Of a DNA stretch of 64,000 bases, positions 7,667 to 15,950 are shown piece after piece; the first letter of the stretch is position 1, and every line of letters starts with the position of its first letter. The notes below the pieces were generated by a model that was not told the origin of the DNA, ran no database searches, and worked only from the letters and a program-made list of their open reading frames with translations. The stretch spans positions 220,421 through 284,420 of the forward strand of contig NZ_JAAWWP010000010.1 of assembly GCF_012273655.1 (NCBI RefSeq). Direction: 5' to 3'. The stretch is from Streptomyces physcomitrii. Its GTDB lineage: Bacteria; Actinomycetota; Actinomycetes; Streptomycetales; Streptomycetaceae. The translations under genes and the position numbers were made by a program.

Positions 7667-8818
7667 ATGCGGCAGGGACCAGGGCGGGACGAGGACGGGC
7701 GGCGGCTGCTGACCATCGGCGCCTTCGCCAGGGCCGCCCGGCTCTCACCGAAGGCGCTGCGGCTCTACGACGAACTGGAGCTGCTGCGCCCGGCCGAGGT
7801 CGATCCGGACACCGGCTACCGCCGTTACGCCCCGGGCCAGTTGGCGCAGGCGCGGCTGGTCGCCTGGCTGCGCCGGCTCGGGATGCCGCTCGCGCGCATC
7901 CGCGAGGTGACCGCGCTTCCCCGGGCCGAGGCCGCCGCCGAGATCCGCGCCTACTGGGCGGGGGTCGAGGCGGAGACGGCCGCCCGCCGGGATCTGGCCG
8001 CCTTCCTCGTGGACCAGCTCTCGCGCCCGTCGCCCACGGCGGCGCCGGACGCACCGGGAAACGGAGAACCACGGATGACCTCTCGGACACTCTCCCTGCG
8101 CTTCGCCTCGGCGACCGACGCGGGACTGATACGGCCGGTGAACCAGGACGCGGCGTACGCGAGCGCGCGGGTGCTCGCGGTCGCGGACGGCTTCGGGGCG
8201 GGCGGCGCCGAGGCGAGCAGCGCCGCCGTGGAGTCGCTGCGGCAGCTGGACGGGGCCGACGTCCCGCCCGGCGGCGTACTGAACCTCCTGGAGGACGTGA
8301 GCCTGCGGGCCGACGAGGCGGTGCGCGAGGCCGCCGAGGGCGACGCCTCGGTGGGCACCACGCTGACGGCGCTGCTGTGGACCGGCGCCGAACTGGGCCT
8401 GGTCCACATCGGGGACTCCCGCGCCCTGCTGCTGCGCGAGGGCGAGCTGCTGCGCATCACCCAGGACCACACCCCTGTCCAGGCCCTCCTGGACGAGGGC
8501 CGCCTCACCGCGCAGGAGGCCGCCTCCCATCCGCAACGCGCCCTGCTGACACGGGCGTTGACCGGCGCCGGAGCGGTCGGCGCGGGCACCCCCGGTGACC
8601 GGTCGCCGGACCTGCGCCTCCACGAGGCGCGGCCCGGCGACCGCTGTCTGCTCTGCTCGGACGGGCTGTACTCGGTGGTCCCGGCCGAGGAGCTGCGCGC
8701 GGCGCTCGCCGCGGCGGACACCCCCGGGGACGCGGCGGCCGAACTGGTGCGGCTGGCCCGTGCGGCGGGCGGTCCGGACAACATCAGCTGCGCGGTGGCC
8801 GACGTCCCCACCCCGTGA
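7667..8818 (+). CDS. MerR-family DNA-binding domain fused to PP2C-type protein phosphatase
   Basis: 383 residues. Residues 14-82 are a MerR winged helix (LTIGAFARAARLSPKALRLYDELELL...GYRRYAPGQLAQARLVAWLRRLGMPLARI), followed by a short helical dimerisation arm. From about residue 145 a PP2C (PPM) domain begins: ASATDAGLIRPVNQDAAY, VADGFGAGGAE, SVGTTLTALLW, HIGDSRALLL, LCSDGLYSVV and GGPDNISCAV. These supply the Asp residues that bind the two metal ions. The ATG at 7667 has GAGGAG just upstream. In this arrangement the phosphatase takes the place of the ligand-binding domain normal for MerR proteins, implying a regulator that links Ser/Thr dephosphorylation to promoter control. An internal start at the MTSRTLSLRF Met could give free phosphatase. 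Confidence 0.9.
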   Translation: MRQGPGRDEDGRRLLTIGAFARAARLSPKALRLYDELELLRPAEVDPDTGYRRYAPGQLAQARLVAWLRRLGMPLARIREVTALPRAEAAAEIRAYWAGVEAETAARRDLAAFLVDQLSRPSPTAAPDAPGNGEPRMTSRTLSLRFASATDAGLIRPVNQDAAYASARVLAVADGFGAGGAEASSAAVESLRQLDGADVPPGGVLNLLEDVSLRADEAVREAAEGDASVGTTLTALLWTGAELGLVHIGDSRALLLREGELLRITQDHTPVQALLDEGRLTAQEAASHPQRALLTRALTGAGAVGAGTPGDRSPDLRLHEARPGDRCLLCSDGLYSVVPAEELRAALAAADTPGDAAAELVRLARAAGGPDNISCAVADVPTP

Positions 8819-9019
8819 CCCAGGTCTCGCTCCGCCCCCCGGTCCGCGCCCTGGGCACCCCTCAGTCTCCGGGCGGCCGGACCGGGCGCGAGGCCCCGGT
8901 GGTACAACGGCCGGGTGGATCACGGCACCGCGGCCACCGGCGACCACCCCGGACCGCCGCGGGCCGCCCCCTGAACACCGATGACCACCGATGACCGCCG
9001 AAGGCAAGGAGTACGCGTC

Positions 9020-10468
9020 ATGCCCCCTCTGTTCCCGGCCCTCCAGCAGGGCTCGGATCTGCCTGCCGTCCAGTTCGGCGAGCGCTCCCTGAGCTACGGG
9101 GAACTCTTCGCGGCCGCCGAGGCGCTGGCGGCGCGACTGGACGGGGCGGTCCGGGTGGTGGTCTGGGCGACCTCCTCGCTGGAGACCGCGGTGGGCGTGG
9201 TGGCCACGCTGAGCGCGGGGGTGCCGGTCGTCCCGCTGAACCCGAAGTCCGGCGCGAGCGAGCTGGGGCACATCGTCTCCGACAGCGCCCCCTCCCTGGT
9301 GCTCGCCGCCCCCGGCGACGAACTCCCGCCCGCCCTCGCCGACTTGCCCCGGATCGACATCGACGTGCGGGCCACCGCACCCGCGGACCGCACCCCCGTC
9401 GCCCGGGCGGAGGACGATCCGGCGCTGGTCGTCTACACCTCCGGCACCACCGGCCCGCCCAAGGGCGCGGTGCTCTCCCGCCGCGCGGTCGCCGCCACCC
9501 TGGACGCGCTGGCGGACGCCTGGCAGTGGACCGAGGAGGACGTCCTCGTGCACGCCCTGCCGCTCTTCCATGTGCACGGGCTGATCCTCGGCGTCCTCGG
9601 CCCGCTGCGCCGGGGCGGTGCGGTGCGCCACCTCGGACGCTTCGGCACCGAGGCGGTCGCCAGGGAGCTGACCAAGGGCGGCACCATGCTCTTCGGGGTG
9701 CCGACCATGTACCACCGCATCGCCGAGTCCCTGGAGACCGAGCCCGAGCTCGTCGAGGGGCTGCGCCGGGCCCGGCTGCTGGTCTCCGGCTCGGCGGCGC
9801 TGCCGGTCCACGACCACGAGCGCATCCACGCCGCCACCGGCTGCCGGGTGATCGAGCGGTACGGCATGACGGAGACCCTGATCACCACCTCGGTACGGGC
9901 GGACGGCCGGCCCCGCGCCGGAACCGTGGGGGTGCCGCTGGCCGGGGTCGAACTGCGCCTGGTGGACGAGCAGGACGGACTCGTACCCGAGGACGACCCG
10001 GAGGGCGTGGGCGAGATCCAGGTGCGCGGCCCGAACCTCTTCACCTCCTACCTCAACCGCCCCGAGGCGACGGCGGAGGCCTTCGCGCCGGGCGGCTGGT
10101 TCCGCACCGGGGACGTGGCGGTGCGGGAGGCGGACGGCTATGTGCGCATCGTGGGCCGCAAGGCCACCGACCTGATCAAGAGCGGCGGCTACAAGATCGG
10201 CGCCGGGGAGATCGAGAACGCCCTGCTCGAACACCCGGGGGTGCGCGAGGCCGCGGTCACCGGCGAACCGGACGCGGACCTCGGCGAGCGGGTCCTCGCC
10301 TGGATCGTCCCCGCCGACCCGGCCGCGCCGCCCGCCCTGGCGGAGCTGTCCGACCACGTCGCCGCCCGCCTCTCCCCGTACAAGCGGCCCCGCGCGGTGC
10401 GCTATCTGGACCGGCTGCCGCGCAACGACATGGGCAAGGTGCTCAAGCGCACGCTGGGCAACGACTGA
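9020..10468 (+). CDS. matB: Malonyl-CoA synthetase (acyl-CoA ligase)
   Basis: 482-residue ANL-superfamily ligase that activates malonate (and often methylmalonate) with ATP and CoA, supplying extender units for fatty acid and polyketide synthesis. It matches S. coelicolor MatB closely as I recall that sequence, including FGERSLSYGELFAAAEALA, VPLNPKSGASELGHIVSDSAPS and the C-terminus LPRNDMGKVLKRTLGND. ATP-binding loop VYTSGTTGPPKGAV is near residue 138; RYGMTETL, GWFRTGDVAVREADGYVRI and RKATDLIKSGGYKIG follow; the catalytic Lys is in NDMGK. Start chosen at the ATG with AAGGAG nine bases upstream. It is monocistronic by spacing, with about 200 bp to the MerR-PP2C gene. Confidence 0.93.
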   Translation: MPPLFPALQQGSDLPAVQFGERSLSYGELFAAAEALAARLDGAVRVVVWATSSLETAVGVVATLSAGVPVVPLNPKSGASELGHIVSDSAPSLVLAAPGDELPPALADLPRIDIDVRATAPADRTPVARAEDDPALVVYTSGTTGPPKGAVLSRRAVAATLDALADAWQWTEEDVLVHALPLFHVHGLILGVLGPLRRGGAVRHLGRFGTEAVARELTKGGTMLFGVPTMYHRIAESLETEPELVEGLRRARLLVSGSAALPVHDHERIHAATGCRVIERYGMTETLITTSVRADGRPRAGTVGVPLAGVELRLVDEQDGLVPEDDPEGVGEIQVRGPNLFTSYLNRPEATAEAFAPGGWFRTGDVAVREADGYVRIVGRKATDLIKSGGYKIGAGEIENALLEHPGVREAAVTGEPDADLGERVLAWIVPADPAAPPALAELSDHVAARLSPYKRPRAVRYLDRLPRNDMGKVLKRTLGND

Positions 10469-10552
10469 GCGCACGGGGCGAGTTGACGCCCCCCCCCGCC
10501 CCCTGGGGCAGCGCACGGAACCGTACATACGAACAGGCAAGCAGGTGTTCCC

Positions 10553-10581
10553 TTGAACAGGTGATCATCGCGCGAGAGATT
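10553..10581 (+). promoter_or_regulatory. Possible promoter of the 19-codon peptide gene
   Basis: TTGAAC (10553-10558), 17 bp, then GAGATT (10576-10581). This would give a leader of roughly 135 bases before the ATG at 10724, containing an ACTCCCG...CGGGAGT inverted repeat (10648-10654 and 10677-10683). Sequence match only. Confidence 0.35.
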
Positions 10582-10723
10582 GCGCGGGGTCCTCGTGACG
10601 GACGATGCTTACGGTGCGCAAGTGACGGGCTGCAGACCGTGATTGCGACTCCCGGGCTCATGTCCCGAACGGAGTACGGGAGTTGGTCCCACACAGCACG
10701 ACCATCAAGGAGAACCACGCACC

Positions 10724-10783
10724 ATGAACTTCCTCACTGACGTCCTCGCCGGTCTGATCCACCTCGTGGGCTGGCTCGTCTGA
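10724..10783 (+). CDS. 19-residue hydrophobic peptide
   Basis: ATG to TGA encodes MNFLTDVLAGLIHLVGWLV. An AAGGAG at about 10708-10713 lies upstream and a 17-bp stem follows the stop by 43 bases, so this looks like a complete one-gene transcription unit. The peptide is almost wholly apolar with one Asp, one His and one Trp. It could form a single amphipathic or membrane-inserted helix like type I toxins, small membrane regulators or delta-hemolysin-like peptides. It lies between matB and mbl. I do not know a named family. No antisense RNA can be proven here. Confidence 0.6.
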   Translation: MNFLTDVLAGLIHLVGWLV

Positions 10784-10826
10784 GCCGAGACCCACGAGGA
10801 CCGGCCGACGTCGACCCGACGTCGCA

Positions 10827-10867
10827 GGCGGCGCCGTCTCCCCCGTCCCAGGGGAGGCGGCGCCGCC
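10827..10867 (+). terminator. Strong GC-rich hairpin after the 19-codon gene
   Basis: The left arm (10827-10843) pairs with the right arm (10851-10867) over 17 bp with a single G-T pair and a 7-base loop. No T tract follows, as is common for Streptomyces terminators. It ends the small-peptide transcript. Confidence 0.7.
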
Positions 10868-11338
10868 GCGTGCGGGGGCCTCTCTTCCGGGGCAGGCCCT
10901 CGCGTCGGTGCCCGAGGGCCGTCCTGCCGCCCTGCCCGTACGGCGTCCCCTTCGTACACCGTCTAGTACGCCGTCCTACTCGTACGCCGTCCCGTCCCCC
11001 GCGCCGTCCCGCGCGGACCGCTCGCCGCGGGAGCCGCACCGCGGCCGTCCACCCCTCGGCCTCCCGGCCCCCGGGCTTCCCGGCTTCCCGGGCTTCCCGA
11101 GCACCGCGGGCCTCCCCCGCCCCGAGCCCCGAGCCCCGAGCCCCGAGGGGACCCCACCCCGGAAGCACCCCCGCACCCCAAGATCACCCAGTCGACCCAA
11201 GAAGGGTCCCCCCGCCGCGACTTCACCGCGACGGCCCCCGCCCGGACCAGCTCAGCGCGCGGATATGCCCGTTTCGGCGGACGATTTTCCCAGGACCGCC
11301 GACCGGCGCTCCGTCCGGTCGCCCTCGGGAGGATCACC
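10868..11338. repeat. Gene-free 470-bp spacer with short tandem repeats upstream of mbl
   Basis: I see no convincing gene on either strand. The spacer contains GTACGCCGTCC-type repeats near 10960, three GGCTTCCCG units at 11074-11099, and four perfect CCCCGAG units at 11120-11147. The mbl ribosome binding site GGGAGG is at its right end. Open frames here are by-products of GC bias. mbl promoters probably lie in its last 150 bp but I could not place one firmly. Confidence 0.6.
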
Positions 11339-12373
11339 ATGACCGCCAGTCTGGAGGCGCTGCGCCGCTGCCATCTCGCCGTCGACCTGGGTGCGGCCAG
11401 AACCCGGGTGTACGTCAAGGGCGCGGGCGTCGTCGTCGACGAGCCCAGCGCGGCGGCGGTGAACACCCGGACCGGCGCGCTGATCGCCGTAGGGACGTTC
11501 GCGGAGCAGATGACGGGCCGCACCCCCCACTACATCCGGGTGGTCCGCCCGATCTCCGGCGGCACGGTGGTGGACATCGAGATGGCCCAGCGCATGCTGC
11601 GGCACCTGATCGGCGAGAAGCTCCGCCGCAATCTGCGGCGCAACCTCCGGCTGCGGGCGGCCGTCTGCACCCCGCACGAGGCGGATCCGCTGGCCCAGCG
11701 CGCCGCGATCGAGACCATGGTGGGCCTCGGCGCCCGCCGGGTGGAACTGGTGGACACCCTGGTCGCCGCCGCCGTGGGCTGCGGTCTTCCGGTGGAACGC
11801 CCCGAGGCCACCATGATCATGGCCTGCGGGGCCGCGACCACCCAGGTGGCCGTCCTCTCCCTCGGCTCCATCGTGCGCGCCGAACGCGTACCGGTCGGCG
11901 GCGAGGCCATCGACCACGCGATCGTGCAGCACCTGCGGCAGGCCCATGAACTCGTCACGCCCAGCCAGTCGGTGCGCCCCCTGCAACTCTCGCTCTCCGG
12001 GGGCGGCCTGGCCCAGGACGGCCCCGCCTCCACCGAGGTGCACGGCCGGGACGTGGCCACCGGGGTGACCCGCTCGGTCCAGGTCGACAACGCGGCCGTA
12101 CGCCGCGCCATCCGCACCCCGCTGACCGCCGTGCTCGACGGCATCGGCAGGGTGCTGCGCGACTGCCCGCCCGACCTGGTGGCCGACCTCGCCGACACCG
12201 GCATCATGATGGTCGGCGGCAGCGCCCTGCTGCCCGGCTTCGACGACATGGTGCGGACGTACACGGGCATGCCGGTGCACATCGCGGAGCGCCCCGAGAT
12301 GTGCGCGGTACGCGGCGTCGGCGCCATGCTGGAGGGCGAGATCCGCCCCCTGGTGCTCGACCCCCTCGCCTGA
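11339..12373 (+). CDS. mbl: MreB/Mbl-like actin-family protein
   Basis: 344 residues of the actin-fold superfamily. The nucleotide-binding blocks are present: phosphate 1 in HLAVDLGAARTRVYVKG (13-29), phosphate 2 in MIMACGAATTQVAVLSLG (about 161-178) and the adenosine loop in IMMVGGSALLPGF (about 288-300). Sequence and neighbourhood fit Streptomyces Mbl (SCO2451 in S. coelicolor), a cytoskeletal protein important in the spore wall rather than in vegetative growth. Compared with true MreB, phosphate 1 has AARTR in place of the usual TANT-like motif, consistent with the divergent Mbl branch. Start ATG has GGGAGG eight bases upstream. A sensor kinase gene follows 31 bp downstream and is probably co-transcribed. 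Confidence 0.87.
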   Translation: MTASLEALRRCHLAVDLGAARTRVYVKGAGVVVDEPSAAAVNTRTGALIAVGTFAEQMTGRTPHYIRVVRPISGGTVVDIEMAQRMLRHLIGEKLRRNLRRNLRLRAAVCTPHEADPLAQRAAIETMVGLGARRVELVDTLVAAAVGCGLPVERPEATMIMACGAATTQVAVLSLGSIVRAERVPVGGEAIDHAIVQHLRQAHELVTPSQSVRPLQLSLSGGGLAQDGPASTEVHGRDVATGVTRSVQVDNAAVRRAIRTPLTAVLDGIGRVLRDCPPDLVADLADTGIMMVGGSALLPGFDDMVRTYTGMPVHIAERPEMCAVRGVGAMLEGEIRPLVLDPLA

Positions 12374-12404
12374 CCCGCCCGGAGCGGCGAAGGCCTCTCG
12401 CACC

Positions 12405-14099
12405 ATGACCGGCCCCGACCGGCACGGCGAACCCCCGGACGAGGCGGTTCCGGCGAACGCAGCGGTTCCGGCGGATGAAGCAGCTCCTGCGGAGAAGGCG
12501 GTTCCGGCGGACGAGGAAGCCCCCGACGCCGAACTGCCGCGCCTGCCCCCGCTGTTCGAGGCCGTCCTCTCCATCGGCGGCGACATCGAACTGCCCGCCA
12601 CCCTCCAGGGCGTCGTCGACCAGGCGACCTCCCTGACCGGCGCGCGCTGCGGGGTGCTCGCCGTGCTCGACCTCCTCTACGGCCGCCCGCCGGAGCTGTG
12701 GACCGCGGGCGTCGGCGCCGCCGACCGCTCCCGGCTGCGGCGGCGGCCGCACGGCCACGACGGACTCCTCGGCGTGCTCGGCCGGGCCGCCCAGCCGGTC
12801 CGCTTCACCGAGCCCGCGCTGCCCGGCGCCGAGGCCTGGCTCGGGATGCCGGTCCGGGTGGACGAGACGGTCTACGCGCTGCTCTACCTCGCCGAGGACC
12901 CGGCCGCCCCCTTCACCGAGCACGACTCCCAGATCCTGCGGCTGATCGCGGCGCACGCCGGGGTCGCCGTCGGCAACGCCCAGCTCTACGAGACCGCCCG
13001 CCAGCGCGAGCACTGGATCGCCGGCACCGCTGCCGTCACCACCGCGCTGCTCACCGGCGAGGGCTCCGCGGACGCGCTGACCATCGTCGCCGAGCAGGCC
13101 CGCCGCCTCGCCGACGCCGACGCGGGCGTCATCCTGCAGCCCACCGCCGAGGGCGGCATGGAGGTGGTCACGGCGGCCACCGACCGCGACCCGGGCGGGC
13201 TGATCGGCACCACCATCGAGCCGGGCAGCGAGATCCTGGAACAACTCCTGGCCGGCGAGCCGGTGTTCATCGACGGCTCCACGAACGACCCCCGGCTCGG
13301 CGGGCAGGTCACCGCCCACCGCTTCGGCCCCAGCATGCTGCTCCCGCTGGAGGCCGACGGGCGGCTCATCGGCACCCTGGCCCTGCCCCGGCGCCTGCGC
13401 GGCCGCCCGTACACCCATGTGGAGCGGCTGCTCGCCGCGCAGTTCGCCTCGCAGGCGGCGCTGGCGCTGGTCCTCGGCGAGATGCAGCGCAGCCGCGAAC
13501 GCCTCGCCGTCTTCGAGGACCGCGACCGGATCGCCCGCGACCTGCACGATCTCGTGGTCCAGCGCCTCTTCGCGACCAGCATGATGCTGGAGTCCACCGA
13601 GCGCCGGTCCGGCGAGGACGGGGTACGCCATCTCCTGGGGCGGGCCGTCGACGAACTCGGCTCCACCATCCAGGAGGTCCGCACCACCATCTTCACCCTC
13701 CAGCAGCCCCCCGCGGACGCCCCCACCACCTTCCGCGGCCGGGTCCTCCTGGAGACCGCGGGCGCCGCCGCGGTCCTCGGCTTCCAGCCCTCGGTGCAGT
13801 TCTCCGGCGCCCTCGACCACGTCGTCGGGGACCTGGCCACCGGGCGCCTGCTCGCCACCCTGCGCCGCGCCCTGGCGACCGCCTCCCGCCGCGGCGGGGT
13901 CAGCCGCATCGAGGTCTCGGTGGCCGCGGTCCCCCTCCCGGACGGCCGCCCCGGCGTCCGGCTCCGCGTCCACGACGACGGCCGCCCCGACGAGTCCCCT
14001 CCTTCGGGCTCTCCGGGCAGCGGCGAGCACACTTCCGGTACGACGGTGGAGCGGGACCCGGACGGCGGCACGACGGTCACCTGGGAGTCACCGCTGTGA
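12405..14099 (+). CDS. GAF-domain sensor histidine kinase with degenerate ATPase domain
   Basis: 564 residues. An N-terminal low-complexity segment (repeated AVPADEA units) is followed by two GAF sensor domains (about 50-195 and 215-355) and a HisKA_3 dimerisation helix with RDRIARDLHDLVVQRLF, where His near 382 is the expected phosphorylation site. The DevS/DosT-like order GAF-GAF-HisKA_3 suggests redox or ligand sensing. The C-terminal catalytic region is short and altered. The N-box reads LRRALATASRRG, with Thr in place of the metal-binding Asn, and the G1 box reads VHDDGRP rather than DNG. ATP binding or kinase activity may be lost or modified. No response regulator is adjacent; it lies in an apparent operon with mbl. 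Confidence 0.87.
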   Translation: MTGPDRHGEPPDEAVPANAAVPADEAAPAEKAVPADEEAPDAELPRLPPLFEAVLSIGGDIELPATLQGVVDQATSLTGARCGVLAVLDLLYGRPPELWTAGVGAADRSRLRRRPHGHDGLLGVLGRAAQPVRFTEPALPGAEAWLGMPVRVDETVYALLYLAEDPAAPFTEHDSQILRLIAAHAGVAVGNAQLYETARQREHWIAGTAAVTTALLTGEGSADALTIVAEQARRLADADAGVILQPTAEGGMEVVTAATDRDPGGLIGTTIEPGSEILEQLLAGEPVFIDGSTNDPRLGGQVTAHRFGPSMLLPLEADGRLIGTLALPRRLRGRPYTHVERLLAAQFASQAALALVLGEMQRSRERLAVFEDRDRIARDLHDLVVQRLFATSMMLESTERRSGEDGVRHLLGRAVDELGSTIQEVRTTIFTLQQPPADAPTTFRGRVLLETAGAAAVLGFQPSVQFSGALDHVVGDLATGRLLATLRRALATASRRGGVSRIEVSVAAVPLPDGRPGVRLRVHDDGRPDESPPSGSPGSGEHTSGTTVERDPDGGTTVTWESPL

Positions 14100-14331
14100 G
14101 GGGAGCGAGGGGTGCCGGGAGCGGACGCGGGAGCGGGAGCCGGTGCCACTCGTCCGGGGGCACCCGGCACTCGTATCCCGGTCCCCGCGCAGGGCGTTCG
14201 CCTGCGGGAACCGCCGGGGCACTACGCGCGTCCTCATGCCTGAAGCGAAGCCGACCACGCGACGCGGGAGATCGTATAAGCGGCTATGCTGCGGCAGACG
14301 GCGCGCACAAATGTGCGCGACTCGCCGTAAC

Positions 14332-14405
14332 GGGGCGGTAGCTCAGCCGGTTAGAGCAGCGGACTCATAATCCGTCGGCCGTGGGTTCGAGTCCCACCCG
14401 CCCCA
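14332..14405 (+). tRNA. tRNA with CAU anticodon (elongator Met or Ile2)
   Basis: Complete 74-base cloverleaf. Acceptor GGGGCGG pairs with CCGCCCC, the D arm is GCTCAGCCGGTTAGAGC, the anticodon loop is CTCATAA with anticodon CAU, the T arm is GTGGG-TTCGAGT-CCCAC, and the discriminator is A. No CCA is encoded. The short variable loop excludes class II. It lacks the C1-A72 mismatch and the anticodon-stem G-C triplet of initiator tRNA, so it is elongator Met or the lysidine-modified Ile2. These cannot be separated by eye. Confidence 0.93.
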
Positions 14406-14630
14406 CCGCACGGTTCTGGCAGAGGACCGTTTCCACCCGCGGAAGCGTGGGGCCGGGGTCGCCACTCCGCGAGGGTGCTCCCCGTTCAGCCGCTGGCACC
14501 AAGACCGAGTGGACGCACGGGGGACGCGGGGCCGAGCCGCCCGGTCTGTCCCGGATGGCCGGATGAAGGGGCGCCTTCCGCGGGCCCTCACCGTTGAGAA
14601 CGAGGCAGGCAACAGGCCCTGCGCCCTGAC

Positions 14631-14664
14631 CTACGACGCCTACGACGCCTACGACGCCTACGAC
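14631..14664. repeat. 9-bp tandem repeat CTACGACGC, 3.8 copies, at the end of the DUF2690 gene
   Basis: Three exact units (14631-14639, 14640-14648, 14649-14657) and a partial fourth, starting exactly at the stop codon of the minus-strand gene and running downstream of it. The stop codon (TAG on the minus strand) is part of the unit, so each copy repeats a stop. Confidence 0.85.
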
Positions 14665-15254
14665 CACGGTGCCTCGTCGGTCGCGGTGAAGCAGTACTTC
14701 TTCCAGGTGCCCTTGCGGCTCTGAGCGAGGGTCGGCACCGCGCACGCTCGTACCTTGAAGGTCTTGCCGACCACGACCATGGGCGTGAACTGGTCGTGGT
14801 CGGACTCCACCACCGCGCTCTGTGCGCCGTCGGCGGAGGACACGTTGACCTCGTCGCCCACTTCGCCGGTGGTGATCCGCGCCCACACCGCGCCGCACCG
14901 CCGGGAGTAGCGGAAATGCAGCGTGGCCGGGTTGTTCTCCTCGCGCTGGTAGGTCACCGCGTCCGCGGTGCAGCCGCCGGTCTCCTTCGGACTCTTGCCC
15001 TCGCACCCCTTCCCGGGGCAGGGCTGGGCCGCGGGCGGCGAGTCGGGCGGGAAGATCTCCCCCCACAGGCCGGTGGCCAGCGCGGTGGTGAAGCTGCCCA
15101 GGACCACGGTCAGGATGCTCAGGGTCGCCGTCGCGTGCGAGGCAGGGTGCCAGGCAAAGCGCCAGCCTCGGCCGATCCGGCGCGCGGCACCACTGCGCAG
15201 GCGGCTGAACCAGCCCGGCGGCGGTGTGGGAGCCGGGGCGGGATCGGTGCTCAT
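14658..15254 (-). CDS. DUF2690-domain single-pass membrane protein
   Basis: 198 residues. A short cytoplasmic N-terminus (MSTDPAPAPTPPPGWFSRLRSGAARRIGRGWRFAW) precedes one transmembrane segment (ATLSILTVVLGSFTTALATGLWGEIF, about 45-68). An extracellular DUF2690 domain follows, with paired Cys: PCPGKGCEGKSPKETGGC and LHFRYSRRCGAVWARI, the signature of this domain, then CAVPTL and KKYCF. The domain is common in Streptomyces at the C-terminus of XRE-type regulators; here it is anchored without a DNA-binding part. Function unknown. I chose the ATG at 15254 because the frame upstream lacks coding character. It converges on the tRNA gene. Confidence 0.8.
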   Translation of the reverse strand: MSTDPAPAPTPPPGWFSRLRSGAARRIGRGWRFAWHPASHATATLSILTVVLGSFTTALATGLWGEIFPPDSPPAAQPCPGKGCEGKSPKETGGCTADAVTYQREENNPATLHFRYSRRCGAVWARITTGEVGDEVNVSSADGAQSAVVESDHDQFTPMVVVGKTFKVRACAVPTLAQSRKGTWKKYCFTATDEAPWS

Positions 15255-15578
15255 GCCGCCCCGAGGTGCGTCCGTGCCCGCGCACGGGTTGCCCTCGGAC
15301 CCGCGACCTGGCGGTACGGGGGCACTGCGGCTCCGTAGGCTCTGCTGACGCCTGCTCCGGGTGTGGTCATGCCGGCTCACCTCACCTTGGGTGACCACCG
15401 CGATGGGCGGGGACCCTGTCAGGTTCCCGGAGGGCACTGACGGCACGTCAGACGACTACCGGCCATTGTCCAGACCATTCATGGTGGTGATTCCCGGGGC
15501 GAAGAACGGACCCCCGCGGACGGCCGCCCGACCAGGACCCCTCGGCCGCCGGTCCGCGTCCCCCTCCCCACGCACTCC
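15255..15578. other. Gene-free spacer between DUF2690 and LuxR-type genes
   Basis: About 320 bp with no supportable gene. It holds the palindrome TCACC-TTG-GGTGA at 15382-15394, about 130 bp before the DUF2690 start and able to act as an operator, and a CATTGTCCAGACCATT element near 15463 with partial resemblance to a DasR site. Both are weak calls. Confidence 0.4.
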
Positions 15579-15923
15579 CTACGGCCGAGCCCGCCGCCCC
15601 GCCACCCCAGGCACCGCACGCTGCCCCCCGGGCAGGCCCCGCTGCCCCGGCACCACGTGCTGCGCCCCCGGTCTCGGTGCCGCGGGTGTGCGCATGCGGC
15701 GGCCGAGGGCGATGCCCAGTTGGAAGCGGTTGTCGACGCCGAGGGTGTCCATCAGGGAGCGGAGGATGTTGGTCACGGTACGGGGGCTGACCCCGAGGCG
15801 GTGGGCGGCACTGGCGTCCGTGTGGCCGGCGATCAGCAGGGAGATGAGTCTGCGCTGCCGTTCGTCGAGCGGCAGTGTCTTCTCTTCCCTGCCGCACAGC
15901 GGCCGTTCGAGCCTGCGGTCCAT
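15579..15923 (-). CDS. Short LuxR/GerE-type helix-turn-helix regulator
   Basis: 114 residues, essentially only a GerE helix-turn-helix: LDERQRRLISLLIAGHTDASAAHRLGVSPRTVTNILRSLMDTLGVDNRFQLGIALGR (residues 19-75), which keeps the family's conserved Gly, Val-S-RTV and Leu positions. No receiver or ligand domain precedes it. After the domain comes a Pro/Gly/Arg tail without structure. The ATG at 15923 was selected because GGGAGGGG lies eight bases upstream and the family core starts just after. An 18-bp perfect hairpin lies 28 bp upstream of the start, in the mRNA leader or promoter. It could be a stand-alone regulator like other single-domain LuxR proteins of Streptomyces. Confidence 0.8.
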   Translation of the reverse strand: MDRRLERPLCGREEKTLPLDERQRRLISLLIAGHTDASAAHRLGVSPRTVTNILRSLMDTLGVDNRFQLGIALGRRMRTPAAPRPGAQHVVPGQRGLPGGQRAVPGVAGRRARP

Positions 15924-15950
15924 CCGGGTCCCCTCCCTGAGCGCGTCCCC

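Noticed and set aside
10531..10563. LexA box at the GTTC...GAAC motif before the peptide gene
   Set aside because: The TGTTC-CCTT-GAACA inverted repeat is short and lacks the TCGAAC/GTTCGA form of actinomycete LexA boxes.
10963..11523. Long minus-strand open frame overlapping the spacer and the start of mbl
   Set aside because: It is the complement of a GC-rich gene with no start signal, and its composition (Gly/Arg/Pro) is that of an antisense shadow.
14332..14405. tRNA as the attachment site of an integrated element
   Set aside because: I found no second copy of the tRNA 3' end and no integrase gene in the window.
15463..15478. CATTGTCCAGACCATT resembling a DasR (dre) site
   Set aside because: Only about 11 of 16 positions match and the central symmetry is poor. 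No amino-sugar gene is nearby.
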